This document shows positions 47,364-59,689 of a stretch of DNA of 64,000 nt, piece after piece. The position numbers and the translations under genes were made by a program. This stretch comes from Palaemon carinicauda. Lineage: Eukaryota > Arthropoda > Malacostraca > Decapoda > Palaemonidae. Where the stretch lies: assembly GCF_036898095.1 (NCBI RefSeq), contig NC_090765.1, forward strand, positions 25,645,711 to 25,709,710, read 5' to 3'. The notes under the pieces were generated by a model. The model searched no databases and had not been told where the DNA came from. It saw nothing but the letters and a program-made list of their open reading frames with translations. Numbering within the stretch: position 1 is the stretch's first letter; every line of letters begins with the position of its first letter.

Positions 47364-48290
47364 ACATTTAAAGTTTACTCCTACGAATATACAAACATTT
47401 CATCCTTTAAAATAGGGAGACCCACATTTTGGTAGGAGAAAGAACCCCCAGGATCCTAAATAATTGGTTCTGTTTCTTCCTTGGAATATGCCCGTCTGGC
47501 TGGTTCCATCTACAGTAGGAGCGAGGGAGATGACTCTAGCTATCTCCTATTAGCCTATCCTTTCCCTCGTTAATGAAGGATGAGGGAGAACTACTTCTTG
47601 TAGAGCTAATGTAAAAAGAATAGTGCTCAGAAATGTAGCATACATCCAACACTAGTGTGTAACAGTAGAACCAATTTATCCCTAAGAGAGGGGAAGGAAA
47701 GAAGCAGAAGAACCAGTCATTTTACCTTTAATTTCAGACTTCTATCGAAAACATTACCTTAGAAAAGATGCTTTTCTGTCACGTGGGAGCTAGGCTGGCT
47801 ACGCAACTACTTGAGCAGCCACCATAGAACCAAAAACAAAATTATTGATGGATTTGAGGGTATACTCCCCGGTAAGTAGAAGGCAGTGAAGATTATTTGG
47901 CACTTTCAAACTTGTGCCTTGATCACCTGGCTGACTGAAGGCCTAAGTAGTGCCCTTACTCAAAGAGCTCTTGCCCCAATTGGTACATTAACACATTGCT
48001 TGAGGTGTATGCTCATTTAATTGTCTCATGATGCCAAAGAGCAAGACATTTTTTCAGCATTTTTCACTTGGTCCTGTCAGTAATAAGGAAGTCGATGAAA
48101 CTCCGGACGGAGATATTGAGTCCTCTACAAATTGCAAGAAACCTCATGGGTCACAAAAGCATCTCCTCTTATTACTATCTGACTCATCTAATGAGGAGAT
48201 GGGGGAGGTTTTGAATCTGGGGTCGTGGGAAAATAGGTTCCGAGTTTTGGCAACAAATTCTGCACAAAACTAAAGGATAATTACTTCCAA
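47364..48290 (+). repeat. Dispersed repeat R1, copy 2, continuation
   Basis: Begins with the right ACATTTAAAGTT duplication. It then gives the expected next R1 block, atatacaaacatttcatcct with taaaatagggagaccc, then ggttctgtttcttccttgga and cttgagcagccacca, matching 29890-30560 and 59950-60420. An 81-codon frame at 48028-48273 (MMPKSKTFFQHFSLGP) is not found in the other copies. Confidence 0.6.
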
Positions 48291-48829
48291 CCCACAGAGT
48301 GAGTTATTACACAAGAGATACTGTGCAGCTTGCCTACTCTCTTCACAGATATCTGCCTGACAATCTACTCAAAGACTCATGAGTACTGGTAACTACCAAA
48401 AGGAGACGTCTATGCCCTTCAGTCGGAAGATCATGCTTGAGGCCGAGTGGTAGCCTTTTACAGCCGTGATATGGATGAAGAAGTCTACAGTCTGCTCTAG
48501 AGAAGTTCTGACTGGAGAAGTATCCTTTCTACAACACTAATCGCAAAAGATTGACCATTTTATCTGGTAGACAGCTGTAGAAAACCATCTTGTGTACCCA
48601 GACTTCTCCTAAGCCGTCCGTTGCAAAAAGCCTCCAACAGTGAAGTACAAGCAACTTCACAGATTGGCAGTTCCTCCATGTTCCATGGAGGCAGTTCTCT
48701 CAGGACCTCAACCAAATGAGTAAACAAATCAGGATACCATTCTGCTTATCATAGCCTGGGAGCCATGAGGGTCATCCTGAACCCCCCCCCCCCCCCACCC
48801 ATGATCAACCCTCGGTTCATAAGCCGGCA
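48291..48829. other. Unassigned DNA, possible retroelement debris
   Basis: The plus strand has short peptide-like runs such as SLHRYLPDNL and LCPSVGRSCL in shifting frames, reminiscent of gag debris, but I cannot name a family. A (C)16-type run is at 48783-48796. Confidence 0.25.
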
Positions 48830-50260
48830 AATTAGGCTAAATGCATTGTCTGTAAATAGATTCGCTGTACACCCCACCGAAGCCTTATCTAGGTAACGAG
48901 TTCCTACAAAATTTGGCAGTTTTTTCCACATATTTGACATTTCTCTTATTTCACTTGAAGCAAATGTTTTGTCACTCTGTCCCTTCTCATCTGCAGATGA
49001 AAATATTTTCCACTATCTCTTGTTGCTACTCCAACAGGTCATCAGTCATCAGCTGCTTACTATGATCGTCCAGAAGATTGCTAATGTCATCCCTGTCCAC
49101 CTCCAACACAATTGTCATGACTAAGGACACAATTTCATCAACTGCTTCCTCCTACATGGGTTCAAATATCTCAAAATTATATTTTGCAACACATTCAGGT
49201 CAAGGTTTCCTCCATGCAGAATTAAAGGTTCTCTTGGTGACCCCTTCCCAGGCTTTATCAAGGATTTTGAGGCAGTTAACTATGTGGATAAGTTCTTTCC
49301 AAAGCTCTCATAAGGTGAGCTTGGTCCCTTTGGTGACCATCTCTGGAACATTGACTTCATGTAAAGTTTTTTTAAATTTTAACACCAACCATTCGAGAAT
49401 TGGAGTGATGTTGTTTAGCATGAATTTGAATTCCTCCATCAGGTCATCTTCAATGGCTCAAGGATAGTCACGAGCATTGTCTTCAAGCAACAAGGTTCGG
49501 AGTGGGAGGTTTCTTGTCCATGAGGTACATTTAGACCTTATGAATGAAAAATCTCATTGACCTATTCAAAACCAAATGAGCCTTACTGTTTGACCTTCAG
49601 TTGCTTCTTCTAGACCTTACACTTCTTAAGGGCTCATGGATTCTCCAAGTGATATACCCAGAGAGGTCTGATTTTGCAATTACTGCTGGCATTAGCACAG
49701 AACAGCAGGGTTAAATGGTCTTTCATGGCCTTGTGACCGGTAACTGAATTCTCTTTTGCATTAATGAAGGTCCTCCTGGGCATCATCCAAAAATCCCCTG
49801 TCTTGTCACTGTTGAACACTTACTGCAGCATGTAAGACTCTGAACCCAAGAATCTTTTAAATGGATGCCTGTTCTTCCCTTGAAGTGTATGAACCACACA
49901 TGGCTTGCTTAGAATAATTTCTTTTCTTTGTCTGCTGATGTACCTGGCTCCTTTTTTATAAGGTCAGCATACAAAAACTATGGTTATTACAAATGATGTT
50001 CCCTGTTATCATATCTCCAAGTGAGAAAGAAGTTCTCGATATTATCTAGAACTGTTGGCCATTGTTTTATCAAAGTAAGCACCCATTTTGCGGCATCAAC
50101 TGCTTTTGTTTCTTCTTCCTAAAAATTGTGGCTATCGTCGATGTTGTATGATTGAACATTTTTTCTAGGTCTGCTACATGCATACCTTTATCATGCTTCA
50201 CGGCAATTTCTTTTTTCTACTAAAGAGATCACCTTTCTTGATCATCTTGGGGACATTGTC
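48830..50260 (-). pseudogene. Tigger/pogo transposase (TIGD1-like), inactivated
   Basis: From 50200 downward the minus strand follows a TIGD1-type transposase. The helix-turn-helix area is HDKGMHVADLEKMF and TTSTIATIF. AKWVLTLIKQWPTVLDNIE and YADLIKKEPGTSADKEKK follow. The catalytic region is VFNSDKTGDFWMMPRRTFI (Lys where a Glu follows the first Asp in the family) and LTLLFCANASSNCKIRPLWV (49819-49634). Then come LLLEDNARDYP, AIEDDLMEEFKFMLNN, LKILDKAWEGVTKRTFN, and a C-terminal tail VDEIVSLVMTIVLEVDRDDI. Stops and shifts occur every 50-100 codons. Clean terminal repeats were not found. Confidence 0.82.
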
Positions 50261-50535
50261 TAGAGATACTACTGTACAGTATACAATTTATAGTGTTTAC
50301 TTGATATGAAAAATAGTGATCACAATTCTATAAAGAACATGCAAGTGAAAGAAAATGTAATCAAAAGCAGAACAAAATGGCATAAAAATCATGTAAACAA
50401 TACATTGGTGATGTATGGGTGCTGCAGAGCATGCTAGTATGGCTGGTATTTTCCCACAAAAATTAGATTACGGACATAAATATTTGCTTGTAAAGATACA
50501 ATGGGCAAATACCGAAACAAAATTTCATGGAAGTA
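50261..50535. other. Intronic AT-rich DNA, no gene seen
   Basis: Short stretch between the Tigger remnant and family T copy 2. Confidence 0.4.
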
Positions 50536-51817
50536 CAGAATGTCCCAATTTACAAACACAATAGGTTACAAGAAGGTTTTTGTAAGTTGTTAATTGTTAA
50601 ATTTTGGCCTAAGGTAGCCCTAACCTAACTCACATTCCTACAATTTCCAGCTGCAAAGACAACACAGGTTATTGCAAATGTAGCTTTGCTTATTGTTTTA
50701 AAATATATAACAGGTTGTTATTTTATTATCCTATTATATGCTATAAACTTACATAAACAAAACAGGCATATGCACTGCGTAGCGATTACTTTTTATCGAG
50801 GATCAAAATATCTGATTTGAAGTGAAGTTTATTATAAATATTATATTATGTTATTGCATAACTAATTCATTTTTAAAGCAGTACTTGGTATATTCAATAA
50901 TGATACTGAAGGATATTTTACTGTTTTATCATCATACTACGTGATATAAACGTACATAAAGAAGTGGCTATATGCAATGCGGTAGTGTTTACATTTAGAA
51001 GGTTAGCGTACCTGTAAATATTGTATATTTATGTTACTGTAATTCATTTCTAAATTATTGCTTGGCATATTGCAGAGGGTTATTCTATTATCTTATTATG
51101 CCATTACACAATAGAAATGTACAAAAATAAGTGGCTCTATGCATTACGGTAATGTTTACATTTTACTCAACAAACGAATAAGCTAACTTAAAAGGTTGCT
51201 GTGAATATTATACGTAAGTTTCTGTCATTTGTTTTTAATTCACTGCTTAGTCTATTCAATAGATATATACAAAAGATTTAGGGTATAAAATGGTTTATTT
51301 ATAACCAGTAATAAATAATTATTTTGGTCATATATTCCCAATGAAACACATTACAGTACTTGTTTCATATTTGGTTGTGTTGTTCTTACACAATATTGGT
51401 ACTGTACTATATTCCAAATTTACTCCGTACAAATCTACTGTTTATGCTGTGTGTGTTAGGAATTAAGTATCGAGACCCGCTCGAGTTCAATAGTTTCTTG
51501 TAGTGTCTGCAACCTCGCCAACAATGTGAGCTAGGGGAGGGGAGTTTAGGAGAGCCAATAGTCTACCTGCTGAGTCATTAGCAGCCATTGTTTGACCCTC
51601 TTGCTGCTAACTTCATGGAGAGGGGTCTGGATGCGGATATGTATACATGCTCAGTCACTAGGAAACTGTCAAGTTCCTTAGCCTTTGCAATTCATGAGAG
51701 GCCTTTAAACAAGAGAGGATGAAGGGAGGAGTACTGTTGGGATACAAACAGCAGAAATTTACAACTTTAATCAGTGTGTTAGCATCTCTGAATATTTGTA
51801 AGTTGGGGAACTTTTTG
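50536..51817. mobile_element. Non-autonomous DNA transposon, family T copy 2
   Basis: The left end CAGAATGTCCCAATTTACAA and the right end, in complement CAAAAAGTTCCCCAACTTAC, pair with each other and with the termini of the element at 24717. TA flanks both ends (50534-50535, 51818-51819). Both copies share TTAAATTTTGG-CTA and CCTAACCTAACTCA just inside the left end. The interior has about three diverged repeats of about 190 bp, each with a gtggct-tatgca-t-cggta-tgtttacattt core. No transposase. Confidence 0.7.
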
Positions 51818-51819
51818 TA

Positions 51820-53126
51820 TACTGAAACAAACGTACTCCAAGTTACTCATAAACCTAGGTACAGTTTTACAAGAAGATTGTATTTTGACCCTAAAAATTG
51901 ACTTAGTGTATACTTTACTTATAACCTGTTAGTATCCCCCAAAAATGTGGCAAAAATGCAGTTGGAGACCCGGAAAATGGCTTTGAACTCTTAAAATAAT
52001 TGATCTGAAGGAGCTGTTTCCTTTAAAATTAAAGGTCTAAGAAATGGGCATAATACACTTCAGTAAATGTGTCAATGGAATGACCAAAGGAACTCACCGC
52101 AAATCATACTTAGGTTGTCATCATTGAAAGTCCAGCAAAGAGTCCTGTCATATGGAGACAGATAAATCCTCAAGCATAGAAGTTTCTCCACAAGTATTAG
52201 CTAGAAGAAGTTGGAGGGATTCGATACTGAAAAGAGCTGTGAAGTACCCTCTTTTTTCAAAGACACCAGAGGTTTAATAAAAACTTACCAGGACTTGGGT
52301 GTCAGAAAGGGTCTTCAATCTCTGAATAAATTCTCAGAAGGTCAAAGAAGATACCTCCAAGTATCTATTCCCACTCCAAAATAAGTTACCTCTGTGGATG
52401 GGTCAAATTAGACTTCTTCCAGTTTACTTGACCGAAATACTGCATTTGTAGAGAAGAGAATATCTCGGCTGATAATTGGAAAGTACAATGGAAAGAAAAA
52501 GGTAGCCTAAGCAATGATGGAAAAAAAGGCTAGTTGAATTGCACTAAATACCAAAAACTCATATGATGATCAAGTAAAGATAACAAGTAATGATGACACA
52601 CAGACATGGTGCGAGTTGCAATGGCTCAAAATGGGGGTTGAAGGCTAATAAAGAGAATAAGGAAAAAATATCTGCTAGAATCAAGAACATGTCTCTTAAG
52701 ATTTGAACCGAACCTTCTCAACTTTTCCAGCTGAGTGTTCCATTAAACCAGCTTAGATTCTTTCCTTCACCTCTGAGTCGTTATAATCAACTTTTTCATT
52801 TACCTCTGAATCATTATAATCAACATCGTTACATATATCTTTCTATCTAGGGGTCAAACATGACATGAGTTCTCAATTCTCTTCTGTCACATTTACTTTC
52901 TGCCGGAATTCCCACACTGTTCATGTTCATTCTCCATGATTTTCTTTACCTATCCTACTGGTCATTGCCATAAGTATTACCAATTTCAGTTCTGTGCAGT
53001 GCCAGTGTCCCATCTGTATCAGCTCTATTGCATTCTCACTACACTTTTCATGTCTTGATAAAGTACCAGTACTTTTTAAATTTGAACCTTGTTTAATGTT
53101 CAATGTGACGATAAGGTCTCAATCTA

Positions 53127-53190
<64 letters not shown>

Positions 53191-53398
53191 GCAATGGTTT
53201 ATGTTTGATATATATAAATCTACAGTACTAATTTTGTGACAACCCCCTCTTTTCTCAATACATAACAAACATATCTTTTAGGTTTTTGTCCATTTTTCAG
53301 CATCTAGTCATGAAATATTTCAATAACTTCCTTAATGGTAATTTTCTAAAGGTTTGCTACAAAATTATTAGAATATAGACATTACAATTAGTGCCTAC
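51820..53398. other. Intronic DNA upstream of the donor site
   Basis: About 1.6 kb, AT-rich, with a (TAA)n microsatellite at 53131-53190. No other repeat or exon recognised. Confidence 0.45.
53131..53190. repeat. (TAA)n microsatellite
   Basis: About 60 bp of pure AAT trinucleotide, roughly 200 bp downstream of the CWF19L1 exon in the gene's orientation. Confidence 0.97.
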
Positions 53399-53559
53399 CT
53401 TCCAAACTGCAACGGAAAATTCTTCTTCACCCTGTGATATAGTTTTTCCCCCGTAGGTAATTCCGTATAAAAAAACGGAGTGCCAGGTGGAGCTACTTGA
53501 GAGATGTCCGATAACTTGGGAATTTCATCTAGTTCTAAATTAAAACTAGTAGCAATATT
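53399..53559 (-). CDS. CWF19L1: CWF19L1, penultimate coding exon
   Basis: 161-nt exon between acceptor ttttttctag (53560-53569) and donor gtaggc (53398-53393). It encodes 53 residues starting [20 protein letters not shown], then [20 protein letters not shown] and [13 protein letters not shown], followed by two bases (AG). Adding the A from the next exon gives Arg, so the reading FG-R-EVLASEAILN crosses the junction exactly. The aromatic-rich [14 protein letters not shown] and [13 protein letters not shown] blocks match my memory of the CwfJ C-terminal domain 2 of CWF19L1. There is no internal stop or frameshift. The N-terminal metallophosphatase-like and HIT-like parts must come from exons outside the window. 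Confidence 0.92.
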
Positions 53560-54739
53560 CTAGAAAAAAATAATCCGAATTAGTAAAACATGCTACTGTC
53601 TGTAGTACTTAAGGAAATAACCTATGAATGGGATGAAACTTATAAATGTGGTTAATGAGTGAGTGCTTATAGTTAAATTTAATTTTCACATAAAAAATGC
53701 AGAACATAAGTCTCATCCATACAGATATTCTTCACTCACAGCCATGCTAGATACACAAATAGAGCTCTGCAACTAACATTGGTTGGTAATTATGTCATCT
53801 TAATACCATACAACAGACTCTCCCTTGTAAGGTCCCAGATTTGAAGTAGTAAAGTTGGCCCAAAAAATTTGCTAGGTTAGGTAACAGACAAACCAGCATA
53901 ACAATAGAGAAAAAAAAAACCTTTCATAGGCTTGAGATAAGAGATATAAAATCAAGAGTAGAGAAAATATATAAAAACAATAGTATTCTTAGTCATATAA
54001 CAAAAACAGGGCATTCAATTATCTAACACCAAATAAACAGCAGCACCTTAATAAATAAGACAAAACGTCATTATTACACAAGGGGTTGGATATTCAATTA
54101 CATGATGTGTCAGTCTCCTCAAATAACTCTCCCCTGCTATGAGACTGAATATGCTGTCCTAAATTTGCTCTTAGTACAACTGAATGCTCTTAAAAGTTAA
54201 TGGATTTGCACCTTATTAATTTCTGTTGCAATTGAACTACCAACAACTATGATTTTTTCTTTTACTATTTTCAAACAACTAATCTAGCTACTGTAAATAA
54301 ACTAGACTGAGAATGTATTAAGAATTTGTACAATTATTCTAACGTAACTAAATTATTCTGAAATATAAATGATTTATATTTCACTTTTTATTTCCCTTGC
54401 ATAATAATTACTCAACTACAAAAAATTTCTTTTTTTGGTAATTGTAAGGTATTCCTGACATGGAAGCTATTAATCTATATTGTACTTTGTATCGGAATGA
54501 TACAAGATTGAATACCACCTAATCCATTGCATTGATCTTATCATACTGTGCAAACTTAAATAATAGGAAGAATAAACCAAACATTTTTTATCAATTTGAT
54601 TAGATAGGCTGTTCGTGATCCAACTAGTTAAGACTTAATTTGTTAGTGCATTACTTGACAATAAGAACATACTTTGAAGTCTTTTAGTAAGCTGAGGTTT
54701 CTTTAATGCCATTGAGCTATCAAGAGTAAGAATATCTAC
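53560..54739. other. CWF19L1 intron upstream of the penultimate exon
   Basis: AT-rich sequence with no further exon found. The polypyrimidine tract and acceptor are at its left edge. Confidence 0.5.
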
Positions 54740-55198
54740 TTTTCATCATCATCATCTCCTCCTACACCTATTGATGCAAGGGGCATCTGTTAGATTTCGC
54801 CATTCGTTTCTATCTTGAGCTTTTGAATCAATACTTCTCCATTCATCATCTCCTACTTCACGCTTTATAGTCCTCAGCCATAGAGGCCTGGGTCTTCTAC
54901 CTCTTCTAGTGCCTTGTGGAGCCTAGCTAAAAGTTCGGTTAACTAATCTCTCTTAGGGAGTGCAAAGAGCATGCCAAAACTATCTCCATCTACCCTTCAC
55001 CATGATCTCATACACATATGGTACTGGAGTAATCTCCCTTATACTGTAGTTTCATTTCTAATCCTGTCCTGCCATTTAATTTCCCATCATTCTTCTGAAG
55101 GCTTTGTTCTCAAATCTACAAAATCTGTTGGATATTGTTTCATTGTCAGATCATGACTCATGTCCATACAGTAACACCGATCTCACTAAACTGATATA

Positions 55199-55750
55199 CA
55201 GTCATACCTCTCTTCATGAAAGAATCTGCTTATGAAGTTTTCAAGCTGCGAAATGAAATGCGAATATTTTTATGACTCACTTTGCGAAAAATGTTTAATT
55301 TCAAGAAAAGAGATTTGCCAGCCAGGCCGAGATTAAAATACACACCCAATAAAGAGGTGAAGAAAATTGGTTTAGACTATAGAAAATGTAGCTATAGTCT
55401 GTAACGGGGGTAACTATAATGATACAGTAGTTATGGTACTGCATATTTTGTATATGTACAGTATTATACTGTATGTATTGTATTATTTTCCTTTTATTAT
55501 TACATTATGTTGTAATACTGTAACTTAATTTACAGGTAATAACAGTTAGTTTAGGTAAATCGTATTTGTATTTGGCTGTACAGTATTTCATTGTGGTTAT
55601 ACTGTAGTTTTATTATAAGATTTAATGTGGTGTTTTGTAGGGTTTCGAACAAATTAGGCAATTTGCATGTAAAATGCGACTCAACGCGAAAAAATCACCT
55701 TACGAAAGCCGCTCCAAAACGAATTCATTTCGTGTTGTGAGGCAGTATTG
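55199..55750. mobile_element. Tigger/mariner-like MITE, about 550 bp
   Basis: The left end CAGTCATACCTCTCTTCATG and the right end, in complement CAATACTGCCTCACAACACG, are imperfect inverted repeats of the CAGT-CC-TC-CGAA kind seen in Tigger elements. TA flanks both ends (55197-55198, 55751-55752). The host LINE E is continuous across it. No transposase. Confidence 0.7.
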
Positions 55751-55803
55751 TATAGCCTGATTTTTATATGTAATTTCAGGCTTTGATTCCAAATTTTACT
55801 TAA

Positions 55804-56833
55804 GGGGACCGACCATCTGATATTTTGATGAATATTTTTCAAATCAACGAAAATGAGTAAATTTGCCCAAAGTCATCTCTGGCATCCTTGTATCATGGTG
55901 ACAAGTTGTACTGCAAAATATTAAGAAACAACAGAGATGTGATAAATCTAAAAAACCCTCCCCCATCATTTCTTCGAAGTCAAGAGTAATATGGCTCATA
56001 GATTTTATCTTTGTCTGTCCTTTGAGTTAATTATTTTCATTATTATTCACTTTATTTATCACTAAATTATATTTATTTGATTTTTCATATGTCTGGCAGT
56101 GATGTAGTCTATCTTGGCTCCCTCACAGCAAGTTGAAGTTCAATCTGCGCTCTCTTATGGATGTACTATATATGAACTATCGTTTAGCACTCCATGTTTT
56201 ACCCTTTATTCACGATTTTATCACGTTTTAAAGTAAATCATTACATGAATTTACTTTCAGTTATGTATTTTAACCCCTTTCATACATTTCATGCAATGAG
56301 TGCCTTATGTTATCCCCCGAGTGTAAAAAAATGAATTTTACCTTTAAAGATGTTTTTCTCGGTTTCACCTTTCTCCTATTCAAACAGTTATAATTTTCTT
56401 ATTTTATAACAAATTTTAAAGATAAATATACTACTTTAAAGAAGAAGAAAAGCACATTTTTTCTCAGGATACAAATTTGTTATAAATGAAATTTGGGGCT
56501 TAGGAGTTTGGAGTTCAACTTTCCATTGAAGAAAAATGAAAATATTCATATACAGTAAATTTTTTCTTTCCTAGTATCGAAAAAATGGTTGCTAGAGATC
56601 CTTGCTCTTGTTATATTTTTCCTTATTAAGTAAGTTTCATTGCAATACCTTCAGAAATAAAGTATTAGAATCAAATCTAATTTTTTTTTCTTTTTGGTTT
56701 TTCATCCATAGAATTGAAACAAATCATCCAAACGTTTCAAAATTTTTGGAAAAAGATTACCTTTTCTAAATATAAAAGCTGTATGAATTCCTTTGAATTT
56801 GGATGAGAACTTCGTATATGGAGGTTGGCCTCC
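55804..56833. mobile_element. TTAA-flanked MITE, about 1.0 kb
   Basis: TTAA (55800-55803) precedes GGGGACCGACC, and GGTTGGCCTCC precedes TTAA (56834-56837), giving 11-bp inverted termini with two mismatches and a TTAA target as in piggyBac-like families. The termini differ from the piggyBac at 42361, so this is a second TTAA family. AT-rich interior with no frame. Confidence 0.75.
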
Positions 56834-56923
56834 TTAATCTAGCCATTGTCTAATTTCCTTTATTCAATTTTTAATTAAACTTGAATTCTAAAAATCCTGT
56901 ATTGGCAATCATAGTTCCTAAAT

Positions 56924-58409
56924 CTATCTATCTATTTACCAAGGCACTTCCCCCAATTTTTGGGGGTACCCGACATCAAACAAAGGAACAAAAGGGGACC
57001 CTTCACCTCTCCGCCCCTCCCAGCCTGATGAGGGATTCAGCCAAGTTTGGCTCGTACTGCTAGGGTGCCACAGCCCACCCTCCTCCGTTATCCACCACAG
57101 ATGAAGTTTCATACGCTGAATCCCCTACTGCTGCTATCTCCGTGGTCAACAAGGCAACCGGAGGAAGCAGAAGGGCCTACCGGAACTGCGTCACAATCGC
57201 TCGCCATTCATTCCTATTTCTAGCATGCTCTCTTGCCTCTCTCATATCTATCATCCTATAACCCAGAGCTTTCTTCACTCCATCCATCCAACCAAACCTT
57301 TTCCTTCCTCTTGTACTTCTCCCATCAACTCTTGCATTCATCACCTTCTTTAGCGGACAGCCATTTTCCATTCTCTCAACATGGCCAAACCACCTCAACA
57401 CATTCATATCTACTCTAACTGCTAAATCCTTTCTTACACCTGTTCACTCCCTCACTACTTCGTGCCTATCCCTATCTAATCGAGATACACCAGCCATACT
57501 CCTCAGACTCTTCATCTAAAACACACAACTTCTGTCTCTCCATCACTTTCATTCCTTAGAACTCCAATCCATGCGTCACAGTTGGTAAAATCACTTTCTC
57601 ATACAGAACTCTCTTTACGTTCATGCCTCACCCTCTATTCTTTACCACTCCCTTCACTGCCCCCAACACTTTGCATCCTTCATTCACTCTCTGATGTACA
57701 TCTGCTTCCACTCCACCATTTCCTGCAACAACAAAACCCAAGTACTTAAACTGATCCACTTCCTCCAGTCAACATGACATTCAACCTTGCACCACCCTCC
57801 CTTCTCGTGCATCTCATAACCTTACTCTTACCCTCATTAACTCTCAACTTCCTTCTCTCACATACCCTTCCAAATTCTGTACTAATCGACCAAGCTTCCC
57901 TTCTGAGTCTGCACCCAGTACAGTGTCATCCGCAAACAACAACTGATTTACCTCTGATTTATGTTTACTCTCATCTATCAGTTTCAATTCTCAACCAAGC
58001 ACTCGAGCATTTACCTCTCTCACCACTCCATCAACAAGCAAATTGAACAACCATGGCGACATCACACATCCCAGTCTCAGCCCCACTCTCACTGGAAACC
58101 ATTTGCTAACTTCATTTCCTATCCTACCACATGCTTTACTCCCTATGTAGAAACACATGCTTTACTCCCTATGTAGAAACTCTTCACTGTTTGCAATAAT
58201 CTTCCACCAATTCCGTATAACCTCATCACATTCCACATTGCTTCCCTCCAACAATCTTCTTGCTACACACATCACTTGCAATCCCAACAAAATTTTCTTC
58301 TACTAACTTCCACTCCTCTAAATTACCAGTTTCTCACACTTTCACTCTGTCATATGCCATTTCCAACCTTTCTTAATATTCACTTTTTATTCTCTAGTTT
58401 TATTAACTC
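56924..58409 (-). mobile_element. LINE D, LINE A/B/C family, inserted in LINE E
   Basis: TCCTAAAT at 56916-56923 and 58410-58417 is the target duplication. The (TATC)n start at 56924 and cccccaatttttgggggta are the family 3' tail in complement. Minus-strand pieces include NVLRWFGHVERMENGCPLKK (57407-57345) and GRKRFGWMDGVKKALGYRMI. Farther in, the RT is broken by indels and a short duplicated segment at about 58135-58180 (atgctttactccctatgtagaaac twice). 5'-truncated near the RT fingers. Confidence 0.85.
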
Positions 58410-59118
58410 TCCTAAATATTCAAATGATTCCACCTTATTAATGGTTTCTCCTTCCAATGATATTTCACCTTCCATTGCATATTCCATTCTTCTTATATTT
58501 CTTCTATTGATCTTAAGCCCAACCTCATGTGATATTTCATGCATTCTGGTAAGCAAGTTTTACAAGTCCTGCGATGTTCTCCTAATATGGACAGTGTCTT
58601 CAGCATACTCTAATTCAGCCAATCCAGTCCAATCCTTCTCCCCCATCCCCAACTGTTCTATGCATTACAAAATCCATAAGGAGGATAAAAAACATAGATG
58701 ACAACACATTCCCTTGGAGTATTCCACTGTTCACTGGAAATTCATTTGATAGGACTCCACTAACATTAACTTTGCCCTTGCTATACTAATGAACAGACTT
58801 AATCAAATTCACATATTTAAGAGGAACTCCATAATGACGCAGGACTCTCCACAAAATTGGCCGTTTCACACTATCAAAGGCTTTTTCAGTCCACAAATGT
58901 CATCAAAAGTGGACTTCTATATTCTACACATTGCTGTACCACAAGTCTTAAAATGAAAATTTGGTCAAAACACCTTCTACCTTTTCGAAATCGTGCTTGT
59001 TCATCTCTCGGCTTATCATCAATCTTTCTTTCTGGTCTCTTTAGAATCAGCATATGATATAGTCACGACAACTGACATAATAGCGATACCTCTGTCATTA
59101 CTGCAATTAGTCAGATCT

Positions 59119-59141
59119 CTTTTTTTTTTTTTTTTTTTTTT
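59119..59141. repeat. Poly(T) run inside LINE E
   Basis: About 23 T in a row (A on the other strand) within the LINE E coding remnant. It may mark a tiny polyadenylated insertion or simple slippage. Confidence 0.9.
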
Positions 59142-59480
59142 GGCCATTTTCACCAATGCTTCTGACTCCCATTCATCAGGTTTTGCCTATTCATACCATA
59201 TTCTACAAAATAATCTTTTATTCTGGGAGTTACTTCATTTTTGGCCAGTATCATCTCGGCAATTATTCCATCGTAGCCGGGGGCTTTCAATCTCTTGAGT
59301 TTTTCATGATAGCTTCAATTTCAAACACACTGAATTCATTCATGGGCACATCAAGGTCTTCCTCAGATTAAGGTATATCAATCAAATTATTCCCTTCATA
59401 TCTCCTATTCATGACCTCACTAAAGTGTTCCATCCATCTACTTTTACTGGAAAAATCACTAATTTCTGAGAAGTAATTTG

Positions 59481-59689
59481 TAATTTTCCTAACTGCACAA
59501 CATGAATCCTTTAACAGGAGTATAATTTCAGTTGGAAACTTAGGTGTTAAAAATCATTAGGTGTTGGTTTAGAGCCCACCCCTGTGACCGTGCCAGTACA
59601 CCGGGAAGACACTTTACATTTCAGCTAAAGATTGCAGGGCAGGAGATGCATAAAATGTAACTTGAAGGACTCAGGTTTCAACAACTTTA
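59481..59689. other. Short unassigned spacer
   Basis: No gene or recognised repeat. Confidence 0.4.

Larger units (their letters stand above)
54740..59480 (-). mobile_element. LINE E, an old RTE/BovB-like element split by later insertions
   Basis: Minus-strand LINE in five pieces: 54740-55198, 55753-55803, 56838-56923, 58410-59118 and about 59142-59480. Between them lie a Tigger-like MITE, a TTAA MITE, LINE D and a T-run. Readable fragments on the minus strand include FDSVKRPILWRVLRHYGVPL, GILQGNVLSSMFFILLMDFV, LAELEYAEDTVHIRRTSQDL (degenerate catalytic box YAED) and GLKINRRNIRRMEYAMEGEI. Many stops. The 3' end has a catcatcatcatctcctcc tail at 54742. The most eroded LINE in the window. Confidence 0.72.

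Noticed and set aside
48028..48273. An 81-codon frame beginning MMPKSKTFF as a gene
   Set aside because: It lies within repeat R1, is not conserved in the other copies and shows no known domain.
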